This document shows, one piece after another, positions 44,971 to 56,176 of a stretch of 64,000 nucleotides of DNA (its first letter is position 1; each line of letters opens with the position of its first letter). The DNA is from Eudorina sp. 2006-703-Eu-15 (taxonomy: Eukaryota > Chlorophyta > Chlorophyceae > Chlamydomonadales > Volvocaceae): assembly GCA_003117195.1 (NCBI GenBank), contig BDSI01000068.1, positions 385,689 to 449,688 on the forward strand. Direction: 5' to 3'. The position numbers and the translations under genes are program-made. The notes under the pieces were generated by a model. The model made no database searches and was not told the DNA's origin. It worked only from the letters and a program-made list of their open reading frames with translations.

Positions 44971-45307
44971 TCGGCCGATCCGCCCCTGCACCCTGCGACC
45001 TCCGTTGCGTTCCGGGCCCTCGGTACCTCCCCTCGCTCCTCTATGTTTTGTCAATCAAGACAGCGAAATCACGGAACAATCACCGATTGCGTCGTGCTTG
45101 TCCGGTTGGCTGACGCCGCCGTCGAAGTAGGACCTTCCCTCGCAACTCGCCCCCTGGAACTGGGCGCCAAGACTTGGTCCGCGCGGGTCCGCGACCCCGC
45201 TAGGCGCACACCCCACCCGCCACAGCCCGGTCGGCACTCAGGCGACAACCACCGGCGCCTTCAGCTCTGGACTCTGGACTCGCGCACTGCGTTTGCCGGC
45301 ACCCGCC

Positions 45308-45762
45308 CGCTAGAAACCCGCGTACACTCGCGTACGGTACACATACGTCACGATGCCCGACACCACACGCTCCAAAACGCATACCGATAACCAACAAGCT
45401 GTATGTGGCAGCTTGCGCCCTTCGCGGTGTGCCGCTAACGCCTCCAGCTGCCCGGCGCCCGCTGTGGCGGCTGCGAGCGGCCTGCGCTCCTGTGCTGCGC
45501 TGTGCTGTGCTGTGCTGGGCGCACACACGGCAAGGCTGCCTCGCGCGTTTGGTCCCCCTTGTCCCACCTTATCTCCCTCTACCTGTGGCATGCCGTTGGC
45601 GGACGTGCGTACGGCGAGCTGCTTGCACCCGACACAGGTCGTCGGTGTTGCCCCTATGTCTGTGACGGTGGTCTGAGCCCTGCGGCCCCTGGCGAAGGCT
45701 CCCTCGCTCCGGGAAAACAACTCGCCGGCGCTGTCCCCATTGCACCACATACATACAACATC
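45308..45762 (-). repeat. 3' flank of ANK5, duplicated behind ANK6
   Basis: Homologous to 51499-51970, starting at CCGCTAGAAACCCG and running through CGTACACTCGCGTACGGTAC, a block containing CCGATAACCAACAAGCTGTA, and CTGCCCGGCGCCCGCTGTGG up to the ANK stop codons. It likely contains the 3' UTR. Confidence 0.85.
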
Positions 45763-47810
45763 TCAGGCTTCGCTGCGGCGCCGTCGTTGGATCTCCTCCC
45801 GCAGCCAGTCCAGAACTGGCAAATCCTCTGCGCCCTCCACAGGCCACTCCCGCCTCTCCCGCCTCTCCCATTCGAGCCTCTCCTCGCGCACCCGCACGGC
45901 CTCCTCCAGTGTCTCGTGGTCCGCAGGGCAGCCCCCCTCCTCCAACAGCCACCGCAGCACCGTCACGTTCCGCCCGCCCGATGTCGCTTCCCGCAGGAAG
46001 TATGACGGGGACGGGGCCCCCTCCATCCGTTGCCGCAACCATCGCAGCGCCGCTAAATCGCCATTGCACGCGGCAGCGCTGAGCAGGCTTTGAGCGAAGA
46101 CCTGCATGCCGCAAAGAAGACAATGGGTGGGTGGGTGGGGTCCCGCACGGGGAGCAGTTGGAATTTGGCAAAACGACCCCGATGATGAACGACCCCGTAT
46201 CCTGCGGCGACCACATGCGCTACACATCCAAACCGCAACGAATGCACGTCAGACTTTAAGAGGCCCCAAGGGCCAAGGCTCAGCAGCTGCATCAGGGGCG
46301 GTATCGAAAAACAACAGCTCCGCACAACCGAATCGGTTTGAGATGCGGATCGGCGGTCTTCACAGGCCCTAGGTCCCAATGAACACACGCATTCCGTAAG
46401 GTGACCACAAGTCATCTCCACAAACCCCATTCACGGTTTGGTAATACATCGAGAGCGACATTGGTGACAGGCGGCTCTCACCCCATGCGCCGGCACCGCA
46501 AAGTCCGGACCCGCCAGCAGCTCCATCGCCTCCACGCAGCCGCTCGCCACGGCGCCCTCCATGTCTTCGTTCGGTGACCTGAACTGGTTCCGCTCCCCCA
46601 CCCAGGATATGAGGCCCATGTCGCCCGATCTGGCTGCCGCAGAGAAAAACGTGACATCCCGGGCGATGTCGTAGCCCAGCTCCTCCACCGCCCATTTCAG
46701 CACCTGCAGCTGCCCTCCGCTGGCCGCTGCGCGGGCGACTATCTCAGGCGTGCCAGGCTTCAGAAACCCGGCCGCGTGCATGGATTGCAGGACGGCCAAG
46801 TGGCCTTGGGTGCTTGCCGGAATCAAAGTCATTACATGCCGAGTTACTCCGATGTGCTCTCCCCCGACCATGAACCCGGCCGAAACGAGGTACTGCAGCA
46901 AGCTGCTGTTTCCTGTATTACAGACGGCCGCGAGCATCTCGATGACATTGGAAAGTTCCAGCCCGTACCGCTGTTGGAGTAGCCACGTCAGGCGTTCGAC
47001 TGCGTGGGGCTTCCTTAGCAGTCGAGCTACCTCGATCCATCGAGGGCAGCCCAGCTCCCGCTCCAGCCACTCCATCTTGGCCCGCCAGTCGGGGGTCAGG
47101 CTGGCCGCTGCGGCCGCCAGAAGCCGCGACGCTGTGGTTTCATCAAGCGGCGGTGCATAGTCGTAGTGCGAGTCGTACACCTGTTGCAGCGTGGCCAGGT
47201 CAAAGCCCTCCGCCGCCGCTGCCAGCAGGGCGTCCTGATCTACTGAACCACCGTAGACCGAAGCCAGCTGGCACAGCCTCTCCATGACGTGCACGTGTCC
47301 AGCCGTTGCGGCCGCGACGGGCGCCTCACACTCCCACCGACACCCGCTGTCCAGCAGCGCCTCGCACAAGCCCAAGTGACCCGCCCGAGCAGCTACGGTA
47401 AGAGAACTTCCCCAGGGGCAGTTCCGCGCCCGTAACCATCGGCATGACTCCAGCTGCCCGGCTGCCGCTGCGGCCTCCATCGTCACGTCTTTAGGGACAA
47501 TTTCCGAGGCCGTCAGCGCCACTTGCAGGTTGCTCAGTACGCCACTTGCCGCCGTAAGAGAAACCAGCTGCCTACGACGTCCCAGGTTCATGGAGCGGAC
47601 GATGCCGGGCCTGCTCCAATGCTGTCGGAAGGCATCGGTCGAGCAGGGCTGCGACAAGTGCACAGTGCGGTGCTCGGGGCTCCGCAAGCGCTGCGCCGTT
47701 GACCGATTGAGCGGTCGAACATTGCAAGCGACATCATTCGGAGGCATGAAAATGGCGATGCGCTCCAGGAGTCCTGGTGCCCAGAACACCTGATTTGCCG
47801 AAGTGCTCAT
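45763..47810 (-). CDS. ANK5: F-box-like/ankyrin-like repeat protein, 555 aa
   Basis: Exon 1 is 47810-46482 and exon 2 is 46101-45763. The donor GTGAGA follows VPAHG and the acceptor GCAG precedes GTCTTCGCT; both are phase 0. The ATG at 47810 (MSTSANQVFW) matches the ANK7 start and is preferred to an upstream non-conserved extension. F-box-like residues are LLERIAIFMPPNDVACNVRP and LNRSTAQRL. Ankyrin-like units include AAAAAGQLESCRWLRARNCP, AARAGHLGLCEALLDSGC and AASGGQLQVLKWAVEEL. Exon 2 codes AACNGDLAALRWLRQRMEG, ATSGGRNVTVLRWLLEEGGC and a highly charged Arg/Glu end (RRRRSEA). It forms a closely related trio with ANK6 and ANK7, arising from local segmental duplication that includes flanks. 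Confidence 0.87.
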
Positions 47811-48314
47811 GACGGTTTGCAAAGCTGCTAGGCGCTTTCCTGAGTTTCCACAGAAATTCAATGTGAGAATGTTTCGCGTGAAAGCAATCCACACAAATCA
47901 GCGGCTACGCGATCAATGCTCCATACGGACTTTACGGACGCGGTTTGAAAACAACTTCTATTGCAAATCATTGGCCATACTTTCATTTACCTTTGGCAAG
48001 CTCGTGCGTCGCAATTTGTTACCACCAGCAACATTGCCGTACATAGGTGCATGCCGCACATGATTCGTTACCCGCACCAAACCGCAACAACCAGCACACA
48101 CCCCGACGGACAGCAATCGCTGCTCTTCCAGGTGAGGATCTGGCCGCCGTAGAGCGACACCTCTGCGGTCTCGTATTTGCGTCGTATTTGTGTTACATGG
48201 TTGGGGGTGCGTAACCCCATACCTGCACATACCCATACGAGCCGGAGGCCCAAGGGCAAACAAAACGCCCAAAAGCACTGGTTTGCAATACCGCATTAAC
48301 AGGAGTCGACGAGA
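47811..48314. other. 5' flank of ANK5
   Basis: The first 200 bp match the 5' flank of ANK6 (53952-54130), including AATGTTTCGCGTGAAAGCAA and TTGGCAAGCTCGT. This duplicated part is probably the promoter and 5' UTR. Confidence 0.6.
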
Positions 48315-49358
48315 CTAGCGCCCAAAGGGCACGATAGAATTACGGTGAGCCCACATGCGCTCCAACATCTTTGCCAAACGAGCCGGATCCCAGGCAATCG
48401 CCTCCCTCATCGTATTAGGGCGGTGAAACCCTTCCTCAGCGCGTATTGCATCGTAAGCCGGGCAGTCGAGCAGAACATGCTTCTCATCTTCAATCTGGTC
48501 TTCAGAGCGGCAGCAACGGCAGACCCGTTGTCCTCTAGGGACATGGTGCCTACCCCTCCGCGCCCTGTTGGACTCAAGTGCCCAACAACAAAGCCTGAAT
48601 TGCATTAGCTTCCGGTGCGCAGAACGGGGGATAAAAACTGTAGCGTGCGGTTGCCACATAACGGCCGCCGCACCCATAAACGACAGGCCCATCCAATGCT
48701 TGTACTTCGACATATGGATCCCCGGCTGCTTCCCGTCTGATGGGTAATTGTCTGGCTCGACATCGAGGCGCACATGTTCCCAACCGCTCATTAGTCGTTC
48801 CCTCATCGCCGTCACAATCTGAGCCTCGGGAAGAGGTTTGGACAGCAACCACTCAACTCGCTGTTCAACACCTCCTGCATCGTGAGGTAGCCCGCTCCAA
48901 ATATCACACTCTAAGTACGACATTAAACGCAAGAACGAGGCTCCCCAACCGCCCCGTTCAGGGTCGGTGAGTGCATCGATAACCTCCTGACATAGGACTG
49001 CGTGTGCGACCGTGCCCTTCTGCGTCTGCAGGCGGTTCCAAAAGCGAACCACTTGCTTCACCAAATAGTAATGCAGGGGAAGCTCGGCCAATTCTGCGAA
49101 AAGAAGGCGGTGGGCTGGGCGAGCAGCCCCCACAATTTGTCGCATGAACGCAATCTGCAGCTGGACTGCATCATCATGTAGGCACGCTTCAAAAAGTCCT
49201 TCTGCCAGGTTGTTCGCATCGCGTCGTCTCCCCACCCTGTTCAAAACCTCTGTCAACGCAAAAGGGCCCCAAGGGGCGCTTTGTGAGGGAGGCGCAACTA
49301 ATGGTACTTCACGCCAGACGCTGGACGGCAGGAGTGGGCAGACGCTGCCGGCCCCTGG
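48315..49358 (-). mobile_element. Non-LTR retrotransposon ORF2 C-terminal part, 5'-truncated
   Basis: The frame is open from about 49358 to a stop at 48315-48317 without an ATG at its head. Visible landmarks are ELAELPLHYYLVKQVVRFWN (the ELGRLPL...RFWN type motif following algal reverse transcriptases) and a Cys/His cluster, CRCCRSEDQIEDEKHVLLDC, which resembles the zinc-binding RVT C-terminal domain. The end is RMWAHRNSIVPFGR. The polymerase domain is absent. It is not the same family as the relic at 17.1-17.7 kb, whose cluster reads CGCG...HHFWGC. It probably represents a 5'-truncated insertion, still open in frame and therefore relatively young. Confidence 0.82.
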
Positions 49359-49899
49359 TTACGGGTTGCTGGCCAGTGGGGTGCTGCAGGCCGGGAGGGC
49401 GGCTGGGCGGGGCGGCGCGTCGGCCGGTGTGTGTACGGCACACGGTATGGCTCCATTCTCCTCTGGCCACCATCCGCATTACTCTGAACCTTCCAGACGG
49501 TCTCTGGAATAGCCCTGCCTACAAGGACGAACCTCATCCTTTCACCCGCACTTCCAACCTGGACAGAGGTATCAGCAGTCGGAGCGTGCGAATTCAGGCC
49601 TATTAACCAAGCCTCAAACTCCACATCTCACCACGCCCGGCCGCTCCGCCTAGGAATTAAACCCTGGGCCTGTTGCTGGCGTGGATTCATCTTAGAGAGT
49701 GCAAACATATTCGCGCCCTCCAGGGCTTCCTGCGGGGCCCCCTCTGAAAGGCCCTCCTGAAAGGGCTGCACACGCCCGCGGGAACAGCCCGCTGGGAACC
49801 ACGAGTGCCGCCCTCCCCGGTTGTACTGCTTACCCATGCGGGGCCCATCGCGCTATACGGCGGTCAACGGATTTCGCAATTCGGTGTAGTCAGGCACAA

Positions 49900-50350
49900 G
49901 GGAGAAAACCGCATGTGAGACTGGACCACGCCAAGGCCACTGACAGCGCCAGGGGTGCCCTCCCATGTACCCAACGGAAGCCGGCCCTGGGCACCGCAGC
50001 CTGCCGCAGCGTGCCAGCCAATCATTGTAGAACTTGGTAGGTTGCATGGACCTTAACGACGCTCAGTTGCCCTATGGCACCCCAGCAAGGCAAAGCAGAC
50101 TACAACCCCAATGCCGGCTGTCAAAGGTGTTCCCCGCCTGCAGCGCTGCTTCGATGACGACTGGCAGCGCAAGACCTCGGTCCGCGCCAACGCCCCGAGG
50201 CGGCCCGCCGTGAGAAAGCGCCGGCTCATTTCCCTCACCGACGCCAACTGAGCCCCCGCCCACGTCGCTGGGTTCCACAGATCCAACACGACCGACCGCC
50301 TGGTCGCACCCCCAAGCCAAGCAGCCAATCAGTCGCCAGGCTTGAGCTCG
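49900..50350. repeat. Interspersed block, copy 1 (second copy 54.6-55.0 kb)
   Basis: The best-preserved part is 50248-50345, with AACTGAGCCCCCGCCCACGT, a CACCCCCAAGCCAAGCAGCC block and CAGTCGCCAGGCTTG, nearly identical to 54857-54955. Preceding GCACCCCAGCAAG and AAGACCTC(G/C)GTCCG blocks also match. Confidence 0.75.
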
Positions 50351-50588
50351 CACCCCCGCCTCGCCACCGCTGCCTCAGTATATATACATGGGAAGCTCAG
50401 TTTTCCAGCCAGGAACGGCAGTACGGCACAATATCATCAGCCTCGTACCGCGAGCCGGTCAGCACCTCCTCGCCTTTCTGCCCCAAACCCAGGCCACAGT
50501 CGCCGGCACGTGTGCTCTCGCCACGGAACACACACACACACACACGGCAATATAGTAAGTATATTGGTCCTTGGTTCGGGTCGGGCGG

Positions 50589-50589
<1 letters not shown>

Positions 50590-50647
<58 letters not shown>
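50590..50647. repeat. AC microsatellite
   Basis: An uninterrupted (AC)n tract of about 29 units, with a shorter one at 50528-50546. Confidence 0.97.
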
Positions 50648-50649
<2 letters not shown>

Positions 50650-50954
50650 CCGGCACCCCTCACCCACGCTCGCCCCATCGCTTCTTCGCCCATCCCAACG
50701 CTCTGGCTCCTGATTCCCCGGTGTCGGCGCAGATACTTCGCCACACAGCTCTTCCGCGCCCCGGCCTCCGTCTGTGAGCCACATGGGCACCACATGGGTC
50801 GCGGGTCGGGGTCCACCCGGCTGAGGTGGTGAATGATCTGAACACCTGAACGTTCGCCAGCGCTCGAGGCAGATCCGCAAGGGAGTCTGCCAATCGACGA
50901 GGAAGCGGGTACCTGGTCGGTCAATCTGGGGCCCGCATCACCGAGTTCCCCTAG

Positions 50955-51026
50955 CCCCATCGGAGGCCCCATCGGAGGCCCCATCGGAGGCCCCATCGGA
51001 GGCCCCATCGGAGGCCCCATCGGAGC
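50955..51026. repeat. 12-bp tandem repeat, 6 units
   Basis: CCCCATCGGAGG repeated head to tail. Confidence 0.95.
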
Positions 51027-51307
51027 CCCCATGTTAAGGCTCATGGACCCTCGAACACGGCCGGCCGCAATACGGCCGACCGCACTCAGGCTTGCGTGCA
51101 CGCATACACAACCGACCGACCGTGTCTGCGTCTGTGGCCTAGAACGCTGCTCTCGCCCGGGTGGGCGGGTCCCGGCTGGAACGTGACTGGCTGCCCCAGC
51201 GCGGCGGATACCCGGTCTTGGCTCCGCGCCGCGACATCTCTAGCTCTGATGCTGCACCACCGTTGCACCTCCGCCCCCGCTCCACCAGTCCAGCACAACA
51301 GCCACTC

Positions 51308-51413
51308 CCCCGCTCCGCCCGCCCCTGCCACTCCACCGGCCACCGCCCTCCAGACCTCCACCAGCGCCTCAACAGCCACTCCACCGCTCCGCCTCCTCGT
51401 TAAGGAGAGTCGC
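51308..51413. repeat. 106-bp block shared with the ANK7 3' end, copy 1
   Basis: CGCTCCGCCCGCCCCTGCC, CCAGACCTCCACCAGCGCCT and CTCGTTAAGGA occur in the same order at 56071-56176. Confidence 0.85.
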
Positions 51414-51498
51414 CCCACTGTTGGGAATCTGGGGTGATGCCCTCAGTCGCCGACCGCACTGCATTTACCCCGCACGCATCGGTTCCCCAATCCTTACC

Positions 51499-51970
51499 CC
51501 GCTAGAAACCCGCTAGAACCCCGCGTACACTCGCGTACGGTACACATACGTCACGATGCCCGACACCACAAGCTCCAAAACGCATACCGATAACCAACAA
51601 GCTGTATGTGGCAGTTTGCGCCCTTCGCGGTGTGCCGCTAACGCCTCCAGCTGCCCGGCGCCCGCTGTGGCGGCTGCGAACGGCCTGCGCTCCTGGGCTG
51701 TGCTGGGCGCACACACGGCACGGCTGCCTCGCGCGTTTGGACCCCCCTGTCCCTCCACCGTATACGCTTCCGGTGGTATGCCGTTGGCGGACGTGCGCAT
51801 GGGCGAGCTGCTTGCACCCGCCACAGCTCGTCGGGTGTTGTCCCTATGTCTGTGACGGTGGTCATGAGCCCTGCGCGCTGCGGCCCCCAGGGAGGTTCCC
51901 TCCAGGAAATCAACTCTCCAGGAATCAACTCGCCGGCGCTACCCCCATTGCACCATATACATACAACATC
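51499..51970 (-). repeat. 3' flank of ANK6, duplicated behind ANK5
   Basis: Counterpart of 45308-45762, with small indels. Confidence 0.85.
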
Positions 51971-53951
51971 TCAGGCTTCGCTGCGGCGCCGTCGTCGAAT
52001 CTCCTCCCGCAGCCAGTCCAGAACTCCTTCCTCTGCGCCGCCCAGCCGGGGCTCCCTCTCGCGCACCCGCACGGCCTCCTCCAGTATCTCGTGGTCCGCA
52101 GGGCAGCCCCCCTCCTCCAACAGCCACCGCAGCACCGCCACGTTCTGCCCGCCCGATGTCGCGATCTGCAGGAACGATGACGGGGACGGGGCCCCCTCCA
52201 TCCGCTGCCGCAACCATCGCAGCGCCGCTAAATCGCGATTGTACGCGGCAGTGCTGAGCAGGCGGCGGGCGAAGGCCTGCATGCCGCAAAGAAGACAATG
52301 GGTGGGTGCGTGTGTGTGCGTGTGCGGGGTCCCGCAAGGGGATTGTCAGCAGTTGGGACCCGACGGAGGGATCCAGATGATGCAGGCCGTATCCTGCGGC
52401 GGTCACATGCGCTACACATCCAAACCGCCGCGAATGCACGTCCGACTCCAAGGCTCAGCTGCTGCATCAGGGGCGGCGTCGAAGAACAACAGCACCGCAC
52501 AGCCGGACCGGTGTGAGGTGTTCCCTGAGGTAACCTCGCGTCATTTCCACAAAAATACACAACCAACCCCATTCACGATTTGGGGATATATTCGAAAACA
52601 ACATTGGCGAATAATGGCTCACCTCGTGCGCCGGCACCGTAAAGTCCGGACCCGCCAGCAGCTCCATCGCCTCCACGCAGCCGCTCCACACGGCGCCCAT
52701 CATGTCTCCGTTCGGTGACCTGAACTGGTTCCGCTCCCCCACCCAGGATATCATGGCCATGTCGCCTGAACTGGCTGCCGCAGAGAAAAACGTGACATCG
52801 CTGGCGATGTCGTAGCCCAGCTCCTCCACTGCCCATTTCAGCACCTGCAGCTGCCCTCCGCTGGCCGCTGCGCGGGCGACTATCGCAGGCGTGCCAGGCT
52901 TCAGAAAACCGGCCGCGTGCAGGGCCTGCAGGACCGCCAAGTGGCCTTGGGTGCTTGCCGGAATCAACGTCTTCAGTATATGCAAACTCCTTTCTCCGAT
53001 GTGCTCCCCCGGGGCCATCAAGCCCTCCGAGATAAGGTACTGCAGCACCTCGCTGTTTCCTGTCATACAGGCGGTCTTGGCCACCCTGATGACGCTGGGA
53101 AGCTGCAGATCGTAACCCTGTTGCCGTAGCCACGTCAGGCGGTCGACTGCGTGGGGCTTCCTTCGCAGTCGCGATATGTGGACGGACCGAGGGCAGCCCA
53201 GCTCCCGCTCCAGCCACTCCATCTTGGCCCGCCAGTCGGGGGTCAGGCTGGCCGCTGCGGCCGCCAGAAGCCGCGACGCTGTGGTTTCATCAAGCGGCTG
53301 TGCACAGTGCGAGTTGTACACCTGCCGCAGCGTGGCCAGGTCAAAGCCCTCCGCCGCCGCTGCCAGCAGGGCGTCCTGATCTACTGAACCACCGTAGACC
53401 GGCGCCAGCTGGCACAGCCTCTCCATGACGTGCCAGTGGCCAGCCGCGGCGGCCGCGACGGGCGCCGCACACTTCCACCGACACCCGCTTTCCAGCAGCG
53501 CCTCGCACAAGCCCAAGTGACCCGCCCGCGCAGCTACGGTAAGAGAACTTCCCCAGGGGCAGTTCCGCGCCCGTAACCATCGGCATGACTCCAGCTGCCC
53601 GGCTGCCGCTGCGGCCTCCATCATCATGGACGTCGGAACACTTCCCGAGGCCGCCAGCGCCACTTGCAGGTTGCTCAGCACGCCACTTGCCGCCGTAAGA
53701 CAAACCAGCTGCCTACGACTGGCCAGGTTCATGGCGCGGACGATGCCGGGCCTGCTCCAGTGCTGTCGGAAGGCATCGGTTGAGCAGGGCTGCGACAAGT
53801 GCACAGTGCGGTGCTCGGGGCTCCACAAGCGCTGCGCCGTTGACCGATTGAGCGGTCGAACATTGCAAGCGACATCATTCGGAGGCATGAAAATGGCGAT
53901 GCGCTCCAGGAGTCCTGGTGCCCAGAACACCATGTCCACTAAATCGCTCAT
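51971..53951 (-). CDS. ANK6: F-box-like/ankyrin-like repeat protein, 544 aa
   Basis: Exon 1 is 53951-52623 and exon 2 is 52276-51971. The donor GTGAGC follows VPAHE and the acceptor GCAG precedes GCCTTCGCC; both are phase 0. The start codon is taken at MSDLVDMVFW, aligned with MSTSANQVFW of ANK5. The N-terminal F-box-like segment is identical to ANK5 over LLERIAIFMPPNDVACNVRP. Repeat units include AAAAAGQLESCRWLRARNCP, AARAGHLGLCEALLESGC and AASGGQLQVLKWAVEEL. Exon 2 ends with the same RRRRSEA as ANK5 but is 11 codons shorter around the charged stretch. Differences from ANK5 cluster in the middle of exon 1 (around residues 285-340). Confidence 0.87.
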
Positions 53952-54585
53952 GGCGATTTGCAAGGCTGCTGATTGCTCTTGTGAATCCGCGCAGAAAGTC
54001 GGTGAGCGAATGTTTCGCGTGAAAGCAATCCTATCACACAAATCAGCGGTGATGCAATCACGGTGTCGCTTTGTGGTTTACTGCTATTGAAAGTCTCTGA
54101 CCCTTACTCTTGGCAAGCTCGTTCGTCGCGGTGGGACCGTGGGAGGTAGCCTGCCGTACAATTGCAAATTTAAGAGGTTCCCAAAATTCACACAAAAGCG
54201 TTTACGTATACTGGATCTCATACTTTTTACAAAGTGGAATGTGAAGTGGAACAAATCAAATCAACAAGACCGGGGACGACCCAGCGCGCTTTACCACGCA
54301 TCTTGATCAGTGCTCCCTGCGCTTTACCACGCGGTCTTGATCAGTGCTCCCTGCCAGAGCTGACTCAAGGGTTTGCTCAGGAAATGCCGCACCTCCGCCG
54401 CGATAGTGCCTTCAGTGGTTTCAGTCGGAGGCATGCATGCCTGCAGTTTCCTCTGAAACGCCCCATGACGCGGCCCAGTACATGCCCTTGGAAGCAGCTC
54501 GCAGGGAAAGACCAGCGCCGCCCTCGTCATCAGACGTCCTGATTATCGCAGTGCCTGGCCCATGGCGGGTGCAGGCTTCGCAATC
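53952..54585. other. 5' flank of ANK6 and adjoining spacer
   Basis: 53952-54130 matches the ANK5 flank. The rest holds a short duplicated CGCTTTACCACGC motif (near 54286 and 54320) and no gene. Confidence 0.5.
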
Positions 54586-54985
54586 TCGTAATGAGGTATA
54601 GCAGGCACATGGGAGGAAACCAATGTGAGACCGAGGGTGTACTACTGTGTACTCAGGATTGTCCATACCCAACGTAAGGCCGCCCCGGACATCGCAGCGT
54701 GCCAGCCAAACACTCAAAGAATACAATAGACTTCACCGTTTTCGGCACCCCAGCAAGCTAAAGCGAACTCCAGAGGCCGACCCCTGGCTGGCAGAACAAG
54801 ACCTCCGTCCGTGCCATCCAAAGCGGCCGTGAAAACGGCCGGCCTCCCTGTCAACTGAGCCCCCGCCCACGTCGCTAGGCTCCTCAGATCCAACACGACC
54901 GCCTGGCCGCACCCCCAAGCCAAGCAGCCAAGCAGTCGCCAGGCTTGCGCTTGCACCCCCGCCTCGCCACTGCTGCTTCCCACGA
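54586..54985. repeat. Interspersed block, copy 2 (first copy 49.9-50.35 kb)
   Basis: Matches the other copy from GGTATAGCAGGCACA(T/A)GGGA to CGCCTCGCCACTGCTGCTTC, with deletions in the middle. Confidence 0.72.
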
Positions 54986-55508
54986 CGAAACGGGTCAACA
55001 AGGATTCCAGGTCCGACCCGCACTGCCTCCGTGGGTTCCTTGTCAGGCCCTGTCAGGCCTTCCTGCACCGCTGAGGCTGGCCAGCTACCCATGTAGGGCT
55101 TGGCCATTCGGCAGCAATACGAGCTGGCTTGTCGGAAAGCACGGAGCAGCAGCCGCAGCAGCCGCAGCAGCCCCGGGGAGCCGGAGGATGCGACCACTGC
55201 GGCCGGGTGCGGCCTGGGAGCCAGGCCGCGAGCCGGACACGGGAAACCGTCATCATCCACACACCTACGACAAACCCTATTTCTGCCCCGAATCCGGCCC
55301 CGCCGTCGGCGACCGCTGTGGTCAAGCTGCGCACGACGTCTTCCTGCCCACGCTCGTCCCATGCCCTTCGCCCATCCCAACACTCCTCCCCAACAGCCCG
55401 CGCGAACCGCGCCACACCGCAACACCCGGCGGAGCCAGACGCTTCCCACACCCGCGTGCGCCCCGGATGGGGTCCCCTGCCTGGTGCGACGGATCGCTGG
55501 TCTGCGAT
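54986..55508. other. Spacer before the 28-bp minisatellite
   Basis: GC-rich sequence with CAGCAGCCG runs; no supported gene. Confidence 0.45.
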
Positions 55509-55963
55509 CCAGTGGCGCAGTACACCGGGCAGTGACCCAGTGGCGCTGTGCCCCGGGCAGTGACCCAGTGGTGCAGTGACCCAGTGGTGCAGTGCCCCGG
55601 GCAGTGACCCAGTTGTGCAGTGCCCCGGGCAGTGACCCAGTGGCGCTGTGCCCCGGGCAGTGACCCAGTGGTGCAGTGCCCCGGGCAGTGACCCAGTGGT
55701 GCAGTGCCACGGGCAGTGACCCAGTGGTGCAGTGCCACGGGCAGTGACCCAGTGGTGCAGTGCCACGGGCAGTGATCCAGTGGTGCAGTGCCCCGGGCAG
55801 TGACCCAGTTGTGCAGTGCCCCGGGCAGTGATCCAGTGGTGCAGTGCCCCGGGCAGTGACCCAGTTGTGCAGTGCCCCGGGCAGTGACCCAGTTGTGCAG
55901 TGCCCCGGGCAGTGACCCAGTGGTGCAGTGCCCCGGGCAGTGACCCAGTGGTGCAGTGCCACG
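55509..55963. repeat. 28-bp minisatellite, about 16 units
   Basis: The unit TGACCCAGTGGTGCAGTGCC continues CCGGGCAG. Variants are TTGTGCAG, GGCGCTGT, TGATCCAG and GCCACGGG. Since 28 is not a multiple of three, three units make one coding period; the long ORFs across it on both strands are therefore artefacts. Confidence 0.95.
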
Positions 55964-56070
55964 GTCACCTTCAACTGCGATGCTGCGCCGTCGTCGCTCC
56001 GACCCTCACCTCAACCAGTCCAGAAGTTAGGTAGTGCCCCCACAACCCCAAACTCCTGTCCATCTGCAAC

Positions 56071-56176
56071 CCTCGCTCCGCCCGCCCCTGCCGCTCCACC
56101 GGCCGCCGCCCCCCAGACCTCCACCAGCGCCTCAACAGCCACTGCGCCGCTCCGCACCCTCGTTAAGGAAGGTCGC
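56071..56176. repeat. 106-bp block overlapping the ANK7 stop, copy 2
   Basis: Counterpart of 51308-51413. The ANK7 stop codon (56163-56165) lies inside this block, whereas in ANK6 the block starts about 560 bp beyond the stop. Confidence 0.82.

Larger units (their letters stand above)
49359..51498. other. Repeat-rich spacer between LINE relic and the ANK6 3' flank
   Basis: It contains an open stretch at 49298-49624 (minus; MRFVLVGRAIPETVWKVQSN) with no recognised domain, a block duplicated at 54.6 kb, AC runs, a 12-bp repeat and a 106-bp block shared with 56.1 kb. No gene is supported. Confidence 0.5.

Noticed and set aside
54733..55974. 413-aa minus-strand open frame
   Set aside because: Half of it is the 28-bp minisatellite and the rest is an interspersed block; no paralogue keeps the frame.
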